Source: Trichobilharzia szidati (Eukaryota > Platyhelminthes > Trematoda > Strigeidida > Schistosomatidae). From it: a stretch of 64,000 bases of DNA. Below the pieces are notes generated by a model that saw only the letters and a list, made by a program, of their open reading frames with translations, ran no database searches and had not been told where the DNA came from. The number at the start of each line of letters is the position of its first letter. Position 1 is the first letter of the stretch. Below are positions 49,260 to 61,035 of the stretch, piece by piece. A program made the position numbers and the translations under genes. The stretch is taken from NCBI GenBank assembly GCA_944472155.2, contig OX235277.1, positions 15,944,804 through 16,008,803 of the forward strand, read 5' to 3'.

Positions 49260-49840
49260 AATCAACAAAGGTTAATGAAACAGCATTTAAAGAATTCGTC
49301 AAATTTTGGTAGAACACCTTAACTGAACACTCTACATTATTATTATTGTTTCCTTTAATTCCTGGAGGAACATAGGGCTTCAGCCGTGCGTCTCCAGTGC
49401 GTTCGGTTCTCTGCTAGAGTCTTCACCTGGCTGCGAATCTGTCCACATGTTTTCATCTCGTCTTCATATGACCTCCTCCAAGTCACACTTGGACGACCAA
49501 CTCGCCGCTTCCCTTTCGGGTTGGACTCTCTACATACGGGGATATTAATGTAATCTAATAAAATTACATTGGAAGTTATAAGGCTGATGAGCTACATTGA
49601 ATCAATCATGCATAGTGGCGTGTTTAGAGGCTTTTCAGGTCATTTTAACATAGAAAAGTGGAAGGGATTATGAGTGAATTAAGTTTCAGTTGAGTCAAAT
49701 TAACAAAGAATTAATTATCAGAGAGAGAATCGCCCACAGAATACTATCGACAACAATAGTGTTAAAACCAATTAAGATAATGGTACTGATAAAGGATAAA
49801 TTGAAATGAAATCTGTTAAAATATTGAAATCATTGAAGAA
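49260..49840 (-). mobile_element. PLE 3' UTR fragment
   Basis: Matches the PLE 3' region (CAAATTTTGGTAGAACACC, ATTATCAGAGAGAGAATCG, TAGTGTTAAAACCA). It is interrupted by an RTE fragment at 49338-49527. No coding sequence remains. Confidence 0.75.
49338..49527 (-). mobile_element. RTE 3'-end fragment with 8-bp target duplication
   Basis: This short 5'-truncated RTE copy (from the GRRVGRP region to the (TAA)n tail) is inserted in the PLE UTR. CTCTACAT flanks it at 49330-49337 and 49528-49535. Confidence 0.85.
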
Positions 49841-50021
49841 CTACTGATAAGTAGTATACCTTATTCTGAAACTGAATACCTGCTTGGTGTACTTTTGAAT
49901 GTCTAATCCGTGATTGTATATGCCTCCCCATTCCAGCATCATTAACTTGACGGAATACACTCATCAAATTGAAATTGGATATTTCTGCGACATACCTGAA
50001 TGCTGAATATTCAGCTGAATA

Positions 50022-50254
50022 TTTCTTTCTTCCTTCAAATTCCCAGTGGAACATCGGGCTTCAAGCTAGAGGCTTGAAGTTTCTGTAGCAGTGTTTATTT
50101 TTACAGGATGAGGTTGCTAGCTACATGGCCAACCTTTCCTCTATACCAGCGTAATTTCCGGCTTGGCAAGGTAAAGGAGTGCGTCGGCTGGGGATATAAC
50201 CCGAGACCATGTGCATGGTCGGCGAGCGTCCTAACCACTATGCCACCAACACAC
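50022..50254 (-). mobile_element. tRNA-derived SINE (copy 2) with 13-bp target duplication
   Basis: Same composite structure as copy 1. ATTCAGCTGAATA flanks it at 50009-50021 and 50255-50267. The target is a plus-strand PLE 3' end that continues at 50268-50330. Confidence 0.9.
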
Positions 50255-50267
50255 ATTCAGCTGAATA

Positions 50268-50335
50268 GTTTTACCGAAATGACATGTATGCATTAAATCT
50301 TGCTTTATTAACCTGTATTACTTGCTTTAAGTTTG
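50268..50335 (+). mobile_element. PLE 3'-terminal fragment
   Basis: GTTTTACCGAAATG...CTTGCTTTATTAACC matches the PLE 3' terminus at 11280-11342. It faces opposite to the minus-strand PLE piece at 49260-49840. Confidence 0.7.
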
Positions 50336-51212
50336 ATTCCGGAAATAATTGTTATCAAAATCATTTTAGCTTGTGACGAAAAACGAAATCAGCTTAATTA
50401 ATGTGTTTCACCTAATAAATAATTACGACGATTCATACGATTTACAGGGATTGTGTTTTTTTATGCAAGCTAACAAGTTATTGCTAGATCACCAAAGATA
50501 CTATGGAAAGTAAATGAGATTCCCTTATAGATTGAAAAGCTTTAAGGCGGAAGTGAACATATACTTTAATCGATGCATTTCAACGTGGGAATAACCGTCG
50601 AAGCAAGACAGTTAAACGCATCTGCTCTGTGTTATACTTTTTGCAAAATGAAACGCATTGACGTATTAGTACACAGATGCGCTTCATATGCACCTATTCT
50701 TACTTTAATGAAATCCTAACGACGGGAATATAAGCCGGACGACGAGTTGAGATAGATTACTGAGGATGTCTTACTGTAACAACAGAAGATAAGGGCCAAG
50801 CAACAGATCGTTTATTGAGAAAATCAGCTGGTATTTAAAGATTTTTATTAACATAATTATTCGTTTTTGTTAGCGGATAAGCGACGTCTTCTGGTTGGTT
50901 GTTTTCTTGCTCAAGCCTATTCTTTCATCTCTTTATGGCCGTTTCTTAGACAGTCCGGTCATATATCTGCGAATAGCATTTGCCCATGTTAAGTCTGCTG
51001 TGATTGGTTGGTGAGTTCATCAACATTAAGCTTTTTCACTGTTTTTTCTCATGATCCTGATTCTGGATGTTAACATTAACGCAAATTGTCGTCTGCAATT
51101 TTGGCTTGCAGACAGCTCTCACCACATTACTAGGAAAATAATACATGGTTAAGCTTCATAGTAAAGAAGGAAGCCTCGGTGGTGACATCATCACTCACTC
51201 TGAAATGCAGGT

Positions 51213-51275
51213 ATATCAAGATGACGATTCCCAAATAGGACGAAATGTGCATCCTGGATTCCACTGCTAGTCACC
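51213..51275 (+). ncRNA. Sm-alpha-type hammerhead ribozyme relic
   Basis: TCCCAAATAGGACGAAA, then TGTGCATCCTGGATTCCACTG, matches the Schistosoma Sm-alpha retroposon hammerhead from stem II through the cleavage region. The conserved CUGAUGA is changed to AAGATGA with extra bases, so self-cleavage is unlikely. Flanking sequence to about 51300 (GCTAGTCACCATCC) is also Sm-alpha-like from memory. It is one of very few named non-coding signatures in the window. Confidence 0.75.
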
Positions 51276-51568
51276 ATCCACAAATTAAATTCTAAAAAAT
51301 GAAGCCCAATTTTCTGATGTTTATGAGTCAAATTGTTTTCCGTTGTTTTGTGTTTGCAGTGCACTATGATTTGTGTCATTAAACCATGAGATCTATGGAA
51401 AAGTTCCACGTGAATCATTACTGCTTTCATAAGTCTGATGAGGAGCGTTTCAAACAGACCATACGCACATTTAATTTCTATCTGAAATAGTGACAGTCTT
51501 CTGCTTACTTCACTTAGTAATTTTATTAATTTGACCTTTGACCGGAAATTATTCTGGAACTTTCTCAT
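51276..51568 (-). other. Open frame of unclear origin, perhaps PLE N-terminal remnant
   Basis: A 125-codon minus-strand frame (51568-51191) runs into the reverse of the hammerhead relic. Its upstream part (KLIKLLSEVSRRLSLFQIEIK, NNLTHKHQKIG) has a Lys/Leu/Ile-rich composition like PLE N-termini. There is no confirmed domain. Confidence 0.25.
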
Positions 51569-52123
51569 ACATTTAACACGAATACACGAATGTACAGCCT
51601 AATTGATGACTTCACCATAAAGGAAATTTTCTTTGCTGAATTGTCTTTTATTTCCTTCATGAAGTGGTATTGGTGGAAGATGGATCAAACAACTACTTTA
51701 TAATTATTTGAGCTACTTGTCTATAGATAGTAGTGTAAGCATTTGACAAAAAGATTTCAATTCATGTGGCTTCAAATTAATATTTTACTGACTTGAGACC
51801 CAGGATGACAATGTCATCATCACCAGATTACAGTTAACGGATAATCTCAAAGCCTTTTCGATTTTGTTGCGTGCGAATCAGATAATCTGAAGACGCTGTG
51901 TGCTGTTGTGGTGGTGTGACGCCGACAATGTGTACCAACGGAATATTATTTTCACATATTCCCACAGTTCATTTCGGAATTTGCAGCAGAATACGACATA
52001 TCAATCTGCACATTCTATTTGATGTTAGAGACAGAATACTTTCCCACATTTCAATACTAATGCATTGGTAACAGAATACTATGTATATTTGAACATTCTA
52101 TTTCATGTTGTTTGATTTAAACC

Positions 52124-52358
52124 GAGCGTCGGTGGCATAGCGGTTAGGACGCTCGCCGACCATGCACATGGTCCAGGGTTATATCCCCAGCCGACGCACT
52201 CCTTTACCTCGCTAAGCCAGAAGTTACACTGGTATAGAGGAAAGGTTGGCCATGTAGCTAGCAACCTCATCCTGTAAAAATAAACACTGCTACAGAAACT
52301 TCAAGCCTCTAGCTTGAAGCCCGATGTTCCACTGGGAACGTGAAGGAATAAAAAAAAT
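52124..52358 (+). mobile_element. tRNA-derived SINE (copy 3) with 9-bp target duplication
   Basis: Plus-strand copy. The head is GCGTCGGTGGCATAGCGG, then the T-arm (GGGTTATATCCCC), the RTE 5' block (GCTAGCAACCTCATCCTG), the RTE 3' block with hairpin (GTTCCACTGGGAAC) and an A-rich tail. ATTTAAACC flanks it at 52115-52123 and 52359-52367. Confidence 0.9.
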
Positions 52359-52599
52359 ATTTAAACCAAAATCACACGCTCAGTGAAAGCTTAATATACA
52401 TAGACTATAGATACGAAAGCAGTGGTTGATTGAGTTGTCAGTTCGCACACAGAGCTGAGTTTTAGACCTTTTCAAATTGCGTCTCAATTGAAATTACTGC
52501 ATCCTAATAATAATAGAAATGATAATAGTAGCTTTATCACCCTCAAATTTTTTCAAACTGTTAAAAGTGAACTTGGTTTGGACTTATATAACTTAATTA

Positions 52600-53430
52600 A
52601 AAACCGGATAACTCTATAGAAGCATAAATGTAACTTCTATACTCATATTATTTTCAACGTACGCTGTCTACTAAGTGGAATTATTCCAAACTCACTACGA
52701 TTTAAACCTCTTGAATATTCGCACAGATCCATACTTGCTGCAAATCATACCTCCAAAGTATTTTTACTAGAAAAAATACATAACTGCGACATCAAACTTG
52801 AATCTTATCGAACGAGAATCAAAAATATAGAAGACTGTTTAACATTACTTGTTACAAGCCATATCTATGAATCCTTTCAAAAACTGTTTAATGAACGAGA
52901 ATCTCATTTTCATAATGTCACTAAAAGAAGACAAATACAAAAATTCTTGAAACTCGAAGAAAAGAAACATCCAAGAAAGCCTCAGCAAATGATATAAAGA
53001 ATATTAGAGCCATACATATCATGTCAGACAAGATACAAACCGAAAATGAAATCTCATTACTAAAGAAAGGTCTGAATTTCAATATCACCAGAAAGGTTCA
53101 GGAATTAGCACCTATGATCGAACCTGCTCTACAACAATTCACCAATGAAGAATCACAATCTGTTAGTCAAAAATATCACACATATTAATGACACAACGAA
53201 TCATACCCTCTAATCTCACCGAACAAGAATATGAAGCCTTAAGAAATTTGAAGAAATACAAAAGCATCGCTATAACCAAAAGCTGACAAGGGAAACGTCA
53301 CTGTGATAATGAACAGAACAGATTATGAAAAGAAGGCGACTGATCACCTATTTGAAGGACCATACTTACTCACTGAAGAGAAGAAAAAATCCGCCAAATT
53401 CAACAAAATGAAACTAAAAACAAACAGACT
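52600..53430 (+). pseudogene. PLE N-terminal region and early RT, frameshifted
   Basis: Segments in different frames read LLVTSHIYESFQKLFNERE, then LLKKGLNFNITRKVQELAP, then LTEQEYEALRNLKKYK, then ITKADKGNVTVIMNRTDYEKKA (the typical PLE motif before the RT fingers). At least three frame changes disrupt it. Confidence 0.75.
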
Positions 53431-53439
53431 CCTTCAGAA

Positions 53440-54240
53440 ATGAAACCAAAAATTGGAAATTCTCTCTGGTTTAAACTAAAACCAAAATCTTATGTACCTT
53501 CAACATTCTACGGTCAACCAAAGATACATAAACCCACAGTTCCATTAAGAACCGCAATAGATTTCACCAACTCACCGACATACAACCTCTCTAAAGACTT
53601 ACTTTCGGTACTACAACCACCACAAAGGGACACTCAAAATATTGCAAAAGATTCATATAATTTCAAATTCCAAACAGAACACCGAGAAATTGATAAAGAA
53701 GACATTATGGTAAGCTATGATATTAACTCATTACATTCTAGTATTCCTATTACCGGAACTCTTGATATCATTTCCAGTATACTAGAATCAGATAAAACGC
53801 TATCACAAAGATGTCCATTGGACACAACTGAAATAATTGAGAGCTTGGAATTCTGTCTGGAAAGTAATTACTTTGCACTTAAAGAGAGTTTATATAGACA
53901 GACAAATGGTGTTGCTATGGGTTCACCAGTCTCCCAAATAGTCGCTGACCTTTCCATGAATAGATTCGAAAGTAACATCTTTTCAAGCATACTCACTCCT
54001 AAAACATGGTTAAGATATGTAGATGATAATTTTGTAGTGCTGAAACGAGATCTATACAGATCATTCTTGGAGAAAATAAACTGTGTATCTCCCAGAATCC
54101 AGTTCACTTTGGAACCAGAATCAGACGTCAGTGAACTACCATTTCTAGACTGCCTAGTTAAGAGGACGGAAAACGGACATTTCACTATATCCATATTCAG
54201 GAAGAACACCCACTCCAATAAATCTTTAGACTTCAGATAA
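53440..54240 (+). pseudogene. PLE reverse transcriptase core (YVDD), longest open piece
   Basis: A 266-codon frame includes YGQPKIHKP, VSYDINSLHSSIPI (motif A), YRQTNGVAMGSPVS (motif B), LRYVDDNFVVL (catalytic YVDD, about 54013-54040) and FLDCLVKR. All the RT motifs are intact in this piece. A frameshift at 54237 separates it from the downstream part. Confidence 0.9.
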
Positions 54241-54925
54241 TCACACACCGTCAGAGCAAAGATTTCATTTGTTTCAAGTCTTCTTAGACGAGCACACTCT
54301 CTGATAATGGATGAGAAAGAGAAAGAAGAAGAAATATCAAACATCACTGAAACTCTCAAGCAAAACAACCACCCAAGGAACTTCATCAACAAAATCAACA
54401 CAGACACTAAGTATGACCGAAAACGCATTCCGCAAACATGGACCTCAACAGTCGTCATTTCATGTAGAGCAGAGATGTCAGACGATATCAGAAGAGTACT
54501 CAATCCGCTCGACATTAGAGTTTTCTTAAAAACATCAGACACATTACGAAACAACCTTGTCCATATAAAAGATCAAATCCCTAAAGATTTTCTATCTAAT
54601 TGTGTCTTTAAAATAAAATGCTTGGGATGTGATGCGATATACATCTCGAGAAATCAAAATCAGAAGAAACGAACACCGTAGAGTATCTGTTCGACCACCG
54701 AGAAATCCAGTTGAACTAGAAAAACTTGAAAAATCATCAGCTATAGAATCAGGCCACAAAATTGATTTTGACAATATTGAAATAATCCAGAAAAAGCATT
54801 TCAGAAATCATAAAGGACGTCTTATATCGAAAGCACTTCATATCAAGTGGAATCCAAATTCTCTGAATAGGAATGAAGTACTAAAACAGAATCTGATCTG
54901 GTTACAACACCTCCCTCCCCTATGA
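54241..54925 (+). pseudogene. PLE linker and GIY-YIG domain, frameshifted
   Basis: The frame 54307-54681 carries KRIPQTW and NCVFKIKCLGCDAIYI, the start of the GIY-YIG fold (here AIYIS). It shifts near 54650 into 54629-54925, which reads RRNEHRRV, SSAIESGHKIDFDN and the C-terminal region. The glycine of YIG is not preserved. Confidence 0.75.
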
Positions 54926-55050
54926 AGTGACAAAATCAACACGAATGTGATCAGCAAGTTCAATGTGTTAACACACACTAATTTTATAATTGTCTTATAC
55001 CCAATACCCAAATTTTTTCCAACCGTTAAAAGTGAACTTGGTTTGGACAT

Positions 55051-58000
55051 ATATGATTGCAGTTCAGTTAAAGCAATCGAGTTCAAATATGAAAGGTGAC
55101 AGTGAAATAAATTTATAAATCAAGTAGCGGGTGGGGGTTAATGTAGTGTAGTGTATTGCAGTGTAATGCATTCTACTAGCGATGAATTAAATATATCTCG
55201 TCAGAGCAGTGTTACGACATGAGGTTAGAATGTTAAACCAGAATTTATCAGAAATAGAACATATCAGACAGACATGTTTAATGCACTATCGGTAGAATAC
55301 AGTTGTCTTGACTTGAGTGTAAGAATATTTGATGATAACGATTCATATAGGCTGATAGTGATGACAAGCCTCTTACACTGAAAATGAGAAACAAAAAGAG
55401 ATATTAGAATAAAATTCCAGTTACATACTACTATAGATGAAAACATAGAATGTACTTGTCATGAATGAATGAATGAAATGTAACGAAGAATTTAGATTGT
55501 ATTTCGCTAAAAATTAAAACGAACCAAACTGAGTGTGTGCGCAGGGAGGGGAGGGGGTGAAAATTGAAATGTTACACAGAGGTGAAATAGAATACTTGTC
55601 ATAAATAATAGGTAAAATGCTGCTAATAGATGTTTCATTTGCAAACCACTACCGTCACATATCAGTTCACATATATGCAAACCTAACTGACTAACTAATA
55701 CAAACGAAACAAAGTGGTGAAACGTGTGTGTGTCTCTGGAGAATACGCTTACAGCTTCGAATGTGCTCAGCTCCACAGGAACATGTGAAATAATAGTAAT
55801 AATTATCACTTTATTCCAAACAATAATAAAAATTATACAGAATAGAATTTTCAGCGTTTTTACACATATTGCAACAATATAGCTCTTTTTGTAATTTTGT
55901 ACCTACATAAAATTTAAAATAGTAATAATAATATTAGTAATGAAATCACTATAAATAGGATGTTGGTGTAAACATAATGAAGTATAAGTAGATAATAGCA
56001 TAGAAAATAAGCGTAATATTGATGTTTGCTCACACTTTACGATTCATTTAGATTTCAAAAGTGTAGTAGTTCTTTTCTGATAGCTGACTTTTCATGCAAA
56101 ACGTGTGCTAAATATGGTATGGTAGAACTTTTATATTTAATAGCTGTATGAACGTAAATTATTTTGAAGTTTCTTCTGGTTTTACCCGAAGAGATACAGG
56201 GCAAAATTTGAGAATTACAAAGAGGATGTTCAGTATGAGACAAGATAAATTTAGCCAACTACCTATAATGTATTTTGATAAAGTCAGACAGTGTTATACA
56301 GTAATATTTACTGATAACGTTTCGAGCACAATTTATTGCTCATCATAATCATAATGGAATTATACTCTACCACAATGCACAAGTTCTGTTCTTATAATAA
56401 AGCGGACATACTGTGTCTCTTACTTTAATTTTGCTTCCTTCGAAAGCATATGCATAGGCTTACTGTCTGTTCAAATTCTCTCACTAATCCCTCACGAATT
56501 CTACAGTCTTAAAGGCTACAACACATAATGTGGTCATCTTTTCTGTGCCCCAAAATTTCAGTAATGGTAGTGTGAATGTGATAAAGTGTATCGAGATATC
56601 TGCATATTTACACCGGATTGAAAATCAAGCATTACTTTGACATAAGTGCATGACTACTGAGATTGGTCACGCGGGATCCAACGTGGTAAGGATGCATTCT
56701 TTTGAAACACATATATTCTGTTGATGGATACATTCATCCACAAGCTTCAGGCTATCAAGAATACCTAAGTCTCTAATGGCTTCATACATAAATATCGGCT
56801 TCAGTTAAGCAATTTCATCTGACACCATAGTGGCCTAAGAAATCCCAAATCATATATAACCGATCACTGATGAAGATACAAAACCAATCCCAAATACATG
56901 AATTCCTATCTCATAGCCTTAAGATGCCCTTCTAAAATTCTTCAGAATATTTTGGAATGAAACACGTGATACACGACTGAAAAACTCAGAACATACTGTC
57001 AATATCGTTTTAACATTTAAATATATACGTTTTTCCTGAACGCTAAGACTAGTTTCGAGTGGTTAGCTCTACCGAGTACATTCTATTAAATAGTTTTCAT
57101 AATATTTTCTAGACCAGTACCTTGCATAATATCCTTCGTGAACCCGCAGTAACGTGAGAAGCTTCATTAAACATAATCCTTGTAAATCATAAGAGTTTTC
57201 TCGATTATTTGTGACGTGAAATACACCAATCGCTATGACGTCCTCTTCAGTAAAAGCTTAAATATCTTCTAAAACATTTCTTTCCCGATACAAATTTTAA
57301 TTATGCAACACAGGTTTAGCAAGCAGGATTTAAAGAACTCATCGAATTTAAGTAGGACTATTTAGCTGATTACTCTACATACACTTATGTACTAAAACTA
57401 TCCTATTTTATTTTGACGTGTGCCTATTCTGTCAAGTTTGTTGTATTGCAACGGGAAACCCTATGTGTACACTGCTTCGAGACTTATTTATATCAGATGC
57501 AGAAGCCTAAAATCTTCTTGGTAGAATTCAACTTACACTATCCTTATCTTAACTTCACAATAGAACACAAGTTAGTTCATACCACCATATTCCCAGATAT
57601 TTTCTTTTTGAAAGGACTGATGACACAATGGAATGATTTATGTTTACGAAGTCTTCATGTACGTATGTGGTTACATGTAATTCCATGCGAGATAAGTTCG
57701 TTTTAACTATCACACAGTGGTTCAATAATAACAAATGGTTGATGTTTCGAGTATAAATTATTGCTCATAAATACTTATAAAAATTTATTGTAGAAGGTTA
57801 CATGCGTTACATGTGTGTCAGTTTATAAGCGTACAACTATGTTTCAGCAATAAAACAAAAAGTTTAGTCAATGCAAGTGTAATAACGAGGGGTAGTGGAA
57901 ATAATATGTACAAGATGGAGGTCCATATGAAAAAGGCTGATCTAATAAGGCATTCATGAAATTGTGGACTCCACAACGGGCCGGGGCAGTAATTGTGGCA

Positions 58001-58740
58001 CTCGAAAATACCTAGCAGTGTGGTGAACAAAGGTGTGGTGAAGCCGTCAATGTTCCATATTAGAACACCTAGTTCGAACAAGCAACAATGTCAGCATTGA
58101 AACATCCTTTTTTATTATCTATCGGCTACCAAATAAATTGCTGAAAGCACCCAGGTAGTGAATTCTCCAAACAGCAGTGACTATTGCAATTCGCTTAAAA
58201 CAAATGGTGCTCTCTTTGAATAAGAAACAGCTCCTACCACCCTCGTCATTGCACGTGCATTTACTAACCTTTTGTTTCCTACTTTAAACATCGTTGTTAA
58301 CTCATACACAGGAGACACATGTGACGCTGTTTTTACTCTATCCGCGTCCTTGGCATGATCAAACATGCATTTGACGTTTATGACCAATATGGATAGAATT
58401 CAATATGAACATTATTCATAAGATTTTTATTACCATACATTCGATACCATTCGTAGTCAGTTAGTTTGTAAATTTGTTTTTCGGTTTAGTATTACAATTA
58501 TGCATAATAACACATACACATATATTTTGAACTTTGGTCTATTGACAATCTATTTGCAAATCACTTTTAGAATTTGTATATCAGCAATTCCATATCGTTC
58601 TTTAATAATTCCTTATGTTGTCAATACCAGTCATAAATGTAGAACCTGATGGTGAAGTTATCGAAAATAATATTCTTTGCTTAGTAATCAATAATTTGAA
58701 AGTTCTAATTAGCATGTTTAGTCAATCGAGGAATCAGCAG
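55051..58740. other. No gene recognised; dispersed repeat pieces
   Basis: Nothing codes convincingly. Positions 56285-56390 and 57715-57775 carry a dispersed repeat (GTTTCGAGCACAATTTATTGCTCAT) also seen at about 13340-13375, 26835-26880 and 61435-61475. Positions about 57311-57395 are a minus-strand PLE 3' end. A GAAT microsatellite lies near 55461. Confidence 0.5.
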
Positions 58741-59460
58741 CCACCAGTAATGGACACTTTGAACAGGACACATCGTTTTGAGTGTGCTTTTTGAAGCAAA
58801 TACACAGGTATTGCGGGAATATGATTGCTTACTAACATGATGGGAGATTCACCAAAGTGTCCGAAAAAGCTGACGTCACAGTGCCACAAAATTTAATAAT
58901 GAAACATCTTGCAGACTGCAGACATTATATCGACCCTCTCAAGTCATTCACTGTTGTCAGCAGGCAAAAAATCTACACGATACTCGCAATTGTGGAGGCT
59001 TTTCAGTTAGGGTTTCCAAACATGATCTCTGTGTTCAGAAAGAAATGTTGGTCACTCTATTTTACTTATTAACTGCTACTATCATGGTCATTAATATTTC
59101 ACCTCACCTTTTATTAGAACCTCTGACTCATTGGAAAATGTCGTTTATCAGTGCCATTGTCTTAAATCATCTTATCATCATCAGTATTATTACCAGAATT
59201 ATTTATATCAATACTATTTAGTTCGCATTTCCTCATATATTCAAGTCCTTTCTCTGATAACTGACAGTTTATTTAAATGATGTAATTGGAATGTTATGAA
59301 ATTTAACCCACTTCTACTGATCTATCTCAAGATGAGCTGAAAGACATTCACACCTTTCCCTATCGGATTCACTATGGGTTTTTCACTAGTGAGTTTTATA
59401 TATCATAATGTAACTCTAAGGGAATGCATATTCCTGTGTCTAGAGTATTCTGGTGGCGAG
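58740..59460 (+). mobile_element. PLE 3' fragment with decayed GIY-YIG domain
   Basis: The positions of FECVCGSKYIG are readable but mutated. The clear block is NLIMKHLADCRHYIDPLKSFTVVSRQ (58890-58965). It is followed by the family 3' UTR, ending near 59460. Confidence 0.7.
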
Positions 59461-59567
59461 TTCCAAATTATCTTTCACATTATACTACTAGCTCAGATGC
59501 TCGAAAATCGAATTTCGGATAAGCTTTTGTTTACATTATGCATTTAGCCAAGCGATTCTATTTAAGT

Positions 59568-60160
59568 GAAACAATTAGTCCCTTTGGTAAATTTGAATAA
59601 GGCATTAAGAAGACAAATTTCGCGAGATAATATCATTTCGTAGTTTCTTTACAACCGCTTTACAACTAACATGGTTAACAATAATAAAATAAAGTTCATG
59701 ACAATTACTCAGTTAAATAAAAACAAAAGTACATACTAATGACCAATCATATTTATATAGGTCAAGTAGTCCAGGGTAGGCGAAGATTGAAGTCTATTGA
59801 TTTTTGTACACACAGTTTAGGCTGTATGTGATTAATCCAAAGTGCTTCCATCACCTTCAATAACCTTGAATTAGAGTTATGTGAAATTGTAAAACAGTCA
59901 TTAATATTTATTTTGTGACCTGACATTAATAAGTGTTTTGCAATGGATGATGCTGGATTTCTATTCAGATTACTGGCATTGGGATTTTCTATGTGATTTA
60001 GTAGCCATTTTGGAACATGTTCTTTCCGACGACATTGGAACATTCTGTTGGTTCTACCTATATAGGTGTCACCGCAGCTGCAGGTTAGTTGTAAAGCGGT
60101 TGTAAAGAAACTACGAAATGATATCATCTCGCGAAATTTGTCTTCTTAATGCCTTATTCA
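59568..60160. mobile_element. Second head-to-head PLE insertion with 14-bp target duplication
   Basis: A 5'-truncated minus-strand copy (60082-59568) meets a 75-bp plus-strand copy of its own 3' end (60083-60160). The 3' ends face outward. GATTCTATTTAAGT flanks the whole at 59554-59567 and 60161-60174. It belongs to a different PLE subfamily from the 10-kb insertion. Confidence 0.88.
59762..60090 (-). pseudogene. PLE (third subfamily) GIY-YIG domain
   Basis: The open frame reads LTCSCGDTYIGRTNRMFQCRR (YIG intact), EHVPKWLLNH, SSIAKHLLMSGHKININDCFTI and the end FNLRLPW. The reverse transcriptase is missing because of 5' truncation. The frame shows no break, which suggests a fairly recent insertion. 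Confidence 0.85.
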
Positions 60161-60169
60161 GATTCTATT

Positions 60170-61035
60170 TAAGTTTTCATTTTTGTGAATACATCAGACA
60201 GTAGATATTTCACATTGATGATGCTTATTACTTTTAGCAATTCCGTGCAGAATTTTTCTCATGTACATTCGAGGTTTCAATAATTTCTTCAAGTTTTGAG
60301 TAGTTCGAGGGTCAGGAGGACATTTCAACTTTCTTTATGTTCTGTAACTCATCATAAAATAGTATCAAATGATTCGAGTATTATGAAAACTCCCGCACTG
60401 CGTTAGACCAACTAATTCAAGTATGCAGATCAGTAGGACGTAGTGATCAAATGAAGTATGTTTATTCAATAAAATTAATCATCATTACATACACAATTCA
60501 TGTAAAGTGATAACTGATTAGAAAGGAATAAGACTTCCGTCCAGTATTCATGTGTTTCCGATACCTTTCATTGGAATCGTAATTATTATCATTATTCTTC
60601 ATTATATGCATTCAGTGGTACATCTCCGAAGAACTTGGTTCTCTCCCATCACATTCAAATCTCTACAAGCTTACGAAATCCCTTTGCATTTGCCATTCCC
60701 CTCAGTTTTGGACGCAAAAATCTGTGTGAAGCGTTTAAAAAGCTTTGGCAGTCGGTGTCTGTTTAAGCTTGTCAACCATAACGTAACTGACGTCTAACCA
60801 AGGAATTCATATTAACAATAAAATCAGTCTTATCTCCGACAATATTAATGCCAGGCGTTTTGTTCTATATTAAATTTCACTATGAGACTGTACATCTGAT
60901 AGGTCAGCTGGCACTCTAGAAGCTCTCAAAATTCAAATAAGAGTTAGTACGTGAGTCAATTAAATTATTGGAATAAATGCTGAACTACTCATGAGTAGTG
61001 TACTTAGTTTAGTAAATGAATAAATAGATGATGTG
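60170..61035. repeat. Segmental duplication, copy C (inverted to 48303-49110)
   Basis: See copy B. Read on the minus strand from 61035 to 60170, the block order matches. No reliable coding exon is seen. Confidence 0.65.

Larger units (their letters stand above)
52544..55050 (+). mobile_element. Near-full-length Penelope-like element with terminal direct repeats
   Basis: A repeat of about 47 bp (GTTAAAAGTGAACTTGGTTTGGAC) is present near both ends, at about 52544-52590 and 55008-55050, as in the pseudo-LTR arrangement of PLEs. Between them lie an N-terminal region, a reverse transcriptase and a GIY-YIG domain in several broken frames. It is a distinct subfamily from the 10-kb copies. Confidence 0.85.

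Noticed and set aside
52124..52200. Functional tRNA gene
   Set aside because: The tRNA-like part lacks a proper cloverleaf, recurs as the head of a SINE and is followed by RTE-derived sequence and a target duplication.
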